The notes below the pieces were generated by a model that saw nothing but the letters and a program-made list of their open reading frames with translations, made no database searches and was not told the DNA's origin. From Conus ventricosus (lineage: Eukaryota; Mollusca; Gastropoda; Neogastropoda; Conidae), in NCBI GenBank assembly GCA_018398815.1, contig CM031614.1, positions 53,102,168 through 53,166,167 on the forward strand: a stretch of 64,000 bases of DNA. The letters run 5' to 3'. The translations under genes were made by a program, and so were the position numbers. Each line of letters opens with the position of its first letter. Within the stretch, counting starts at the first letter, position 1. Shown here in pieces: positions 52,501-56,086 of the stretch.

Positions 52501-55500
52501 AGTGATTCACACCCTTTTTTTGCTCAGATTGTCTCGAGAGTCATGTTGCCCACACCCCTCCCTTAGCTGCATGTCTGTACACTCGGGTCACCCATACATC
52601 ATCATCCTTAACTGCTTCTGTATATGACCAGGTCACACTTACTCCACGCTTCAGCTTGTCAGTGCAGCCAGGCAGACTTGTTTGCTTCCTCCTTAGGTAT
52701 TGATGATTCACCCTTTTGAAGGCTTCATTCCAACATGACTCTTTGTTATACTACATTCCACTTTAGAGATCACCAAAACAACACTTTAGAAAGAACTGTT
52801 TTTGTGGTCTCGCCAATGCAGCTGGTAAGTTCAGTACGATAAGAGCCTGCTATGGTTCAGTGTGCTCGCAGTAACATTGTACAACTGAAGCTGAACAGGA
52901 CATTGATATTGCTTAATGGCATTGAACAAAGGATAATAACAGATGAGCAGTTTTGGTTGGCGCACTGTCGTTTTGATACAAGATGGTGACAAGGAGTTTA
53001 CGTGAAGAATCTAAACTTGAATCGGTTGATATGCTGTGAATGTTAAAGGGTCATAGACGTTTTGCAGTGCATTGTCTGGAGAGTGCACTTTTCAACCTCA
53101 GATTATGCACAAGCCGCCGTGGCGAAGTGGTTAGCGTTGCGGACTCCCGGCTGGGAGGTCGTGGGTTCGAATCTCATCAGAGTCATGTGGGTTTTCTGCC
53201 CTGACTGGCTCCTACCCAGAGTTGAGTTTGCTGCGGACTCAGTTGGGAAGACTGGGACCACACAGTCGAGTTTCATCCACTTAATGGATGCGTTTCTGAG
53301 AGTGTTGCTCAAATTTCCTGACCAACACTGCAGGTGCCTGTATCTCTCGGGCCTTGTTGATGCCGGGATATATTATGAAAGGAAGCGTAGAGTACAGCCC
53401 TGTCATGTAGTCTCAGACCGAAATGGAAATCCGTAGCATCATCATAATCATCCTCATCCTCATCGATCAGCATTAAAAAAAAAGTCTCATTCTGCAGCGC
53501 TTCATGCCCTGCTCTCATGGTGACCTCAGTTCCGATGTCCTCTCCACGTCTGTGGCCTTGCTTTGGTTCCATCGGGGTCACCGGTATCAGCGAGTCCATG
53601 GGGGCTGTCGTTGGACGGACGTGGTGGCGCCCTCCGGAGGGAGAGCTCACTCACGCCGGCTCCGCGACTAAGCAATTATTGTCGTCAGTAGGGGGCTTAG
53701 TAGGTGGTGTCCTGCGTATGTTAGATCAGAACAGGCGCCACTGAACACCACCGAAGTGACTCAGCAGCAGTGCAGTGTCTCCTCCGGTGGGTTGCCTCTT
53801 GACGACTTGACATTGACTGCTCCCTGTGGATTGCTGGTGCCGGGGCTGCGGCTGGGCCGGCCGGGCTGTGGCTGTGGACTGGGTGTCGGAATGAGCGGCA
53901 TGGGTGCACTGCCTCTGAGGTGGCGCAGAGGTTGGGACAGCAGAAAAACCCACAAAAAAAAACACCTCAGATTATGCTTTTTAGTTTGCCATGTTAGGTG
54001 TCTTAGGGAAAATGGGTCTGACCAGGTCACCTAGTCACCTCCTGCCCCACCTCTGCTTCAGTATCTGTTCATGATCTTTTCCTATGGACGGCAGAATAAG
54101 CCTTACCACTCAGGAAAACTGACTTTTTGCTTATTTGATAGTGTTTCACTCTGTCTCAAATGTTCCACTCTGTCTCAAATTTTCCACTCTGTCTTAAATG
54201 TTGTGGTGCAGCCAGCCATGTGTTTAGAGTTGGTAGGCTTCAGCCTTGCTGGCAGATAATTCTGTCGTATGGGGTTCGGGACTGATGGCAGGCCGTGTGG
54301 CCTTCCCCGCCCTATTCTCCTCAGCCATTGGCACTGGGCTGATCCGTGTGCTGGGAAGAAAAGGGAGGTTGATGTAGTATGATGCAAGGAAGTTCTGTGA
54401 ACTGATACAAGGAGAGATAACATGTTCCTGGTTGCTCTTGTGTCCTGAGTATGACAAACGTACCTGGAATTTGTGATTTCTTCTGTTCACAAGAACCAGA
54501 AAACATTGGTGTGTGGCAGTTATTTCTCTTGATGGTTTACTCTTCTGTTCGGAGCACAGAAATCTCATGATTTTATTGAGACGAACTATTAGGACAAAAG
54601 GAATAAAAGTATGCAGTTTAACATAATCCTATTGCAGAAATGGGGTTATGTGAATGAGAGTTTTCTTGGTGTGTGTGTGATAGGGGGTGGGGATGGGTAA
54701 AGGGTATGTTCATGTCCGTATAAGTATGTGCTGACATGCATTGGTTCTTTCCCTTTTGCTGTGCTCGAGATGATCAAAGTCGCAGCATAATGAAACTGTT
54801 GTCTGTCATTACCTTGACAGACTGAGAACGACATCTTGCTGAGAACGGAGCTGGAGGAACTTCAGCAGCAGTACTCCAGCCGCTTCAAGCTGTGGTACAC
54901 CCTGGACCGCCCTCCTGCAGGTAGGTTGGCCCTGTCTGCGCTGGCATGGTAGATATACAGGCCCTCCTCCAGGCTTTGCCACATTCATCAGTGGGCTGGC
55001 TTTGTACCATAACAGTTGTATATTGGCAGTTTACGTCGCTTTCTGTTGTTTCTATTTACAGCACACAGACTTCATGCTGTGGCTGTTTAAAGTATACAGG
55101 CGTTATGCCATGTTTGTTTACTGTGTGCAAAGTTTATGCTGTGACTATGTACAGTATATTTGTTTTCTGGTGTGATCGTTAGCACTTTACAGGGTTTACA
55201 GCATACAGGATTTACATTGTAATTGTTTACAGCATACATGCTTTATGCTATGACTTTACAGCATACAGGTTTTATACTAAGACTGTAGAGGCTTTGTGCT
55301 ATGGTTGTTTGCAACATACATGCTTTATACTATGGCTGTTTACAGTACGCAAGCTTTATGCTAAAATTGTATGTGGCATACAGTCTTCATGCTATGACCG
55401 TTAACAGAATGTATGCTATGATTGTTTACAGTACACAGGTTTTGTGCTGTGACTGTTTACAGAAACACAGGCTTTAAGTTAAACCTGTTTACAGAATGGC

Positions 55501-56039
55501 TGTTTAGAGAACACAGGTTTTATACTATGACTGTTTACCTTAACACAGGCTTTATGCTATGACCATTCGTCAGTGCATTCAGAATATACTTTGTCATCAT
55601 TTAGTCAACCAAAAACATCACCTTCATTTTTTGCTATGTATTGTTGTTGCTATTGTTGCCATAGTGCGGCAAATCAAGCAAAATTCAAGCGGCTCTTCTG
55701 CAGTGTACCTACTGGCAGGTTAATGTCTTTCTTACAAAACACATGAAAAACAAAAGCATGTCTAAATTGAGCCAAAATGTGCTGAAAAGTCATTTCAAAC
55801 ACCCTGCAAGGTGGTTGCCATTTGCAAGTATGTGGTCACCTAACCAGCTAGACCATTATGTGATGACCTCTGAACTGCAGTTGAGTCAGATTATAAGAAT
55901 CCTTGCGACTCGGTGAAAGGTATTGTGTTTAGTGTTTGTGTGTGTGTGTAGTAGTAGTAGTTGTGTAGTAGTAGTAGTAGTATTAGTTTCCTTTTATGTC
56001 TTTTCACAAAATTTTGAGATATTAGATGAGAAAGAGAGT

Positions 56040-56086
<47 letters not shown>

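Larger units (their letters stand above)
43707..54820. other. CYB5R intron 6, filled with nested insertions
   Basis: This 11.1-kb intron holds the donor-derived minisatellite (43700-44880 and 52268-52690), a truncated LINE, a full LINE with an inserted hAT-like element, and an 855-bp SINE-like element. Short leftovers include a 19-bp triple repeat (TCCACTCTGTCTCAAAT) at about 54147-54205. Without the LINE, SINE and hAT insertions the intron would be about 2.5 kb. Confidence 0.8.

Noticed and set aside
53112..53185. tRNA gene
   Set aside because: A and B boxes are good, but the 3' acceptor strand does not pair with the 5' strand and the sequence continues into a SINE body with A-rich tail and target duplications.
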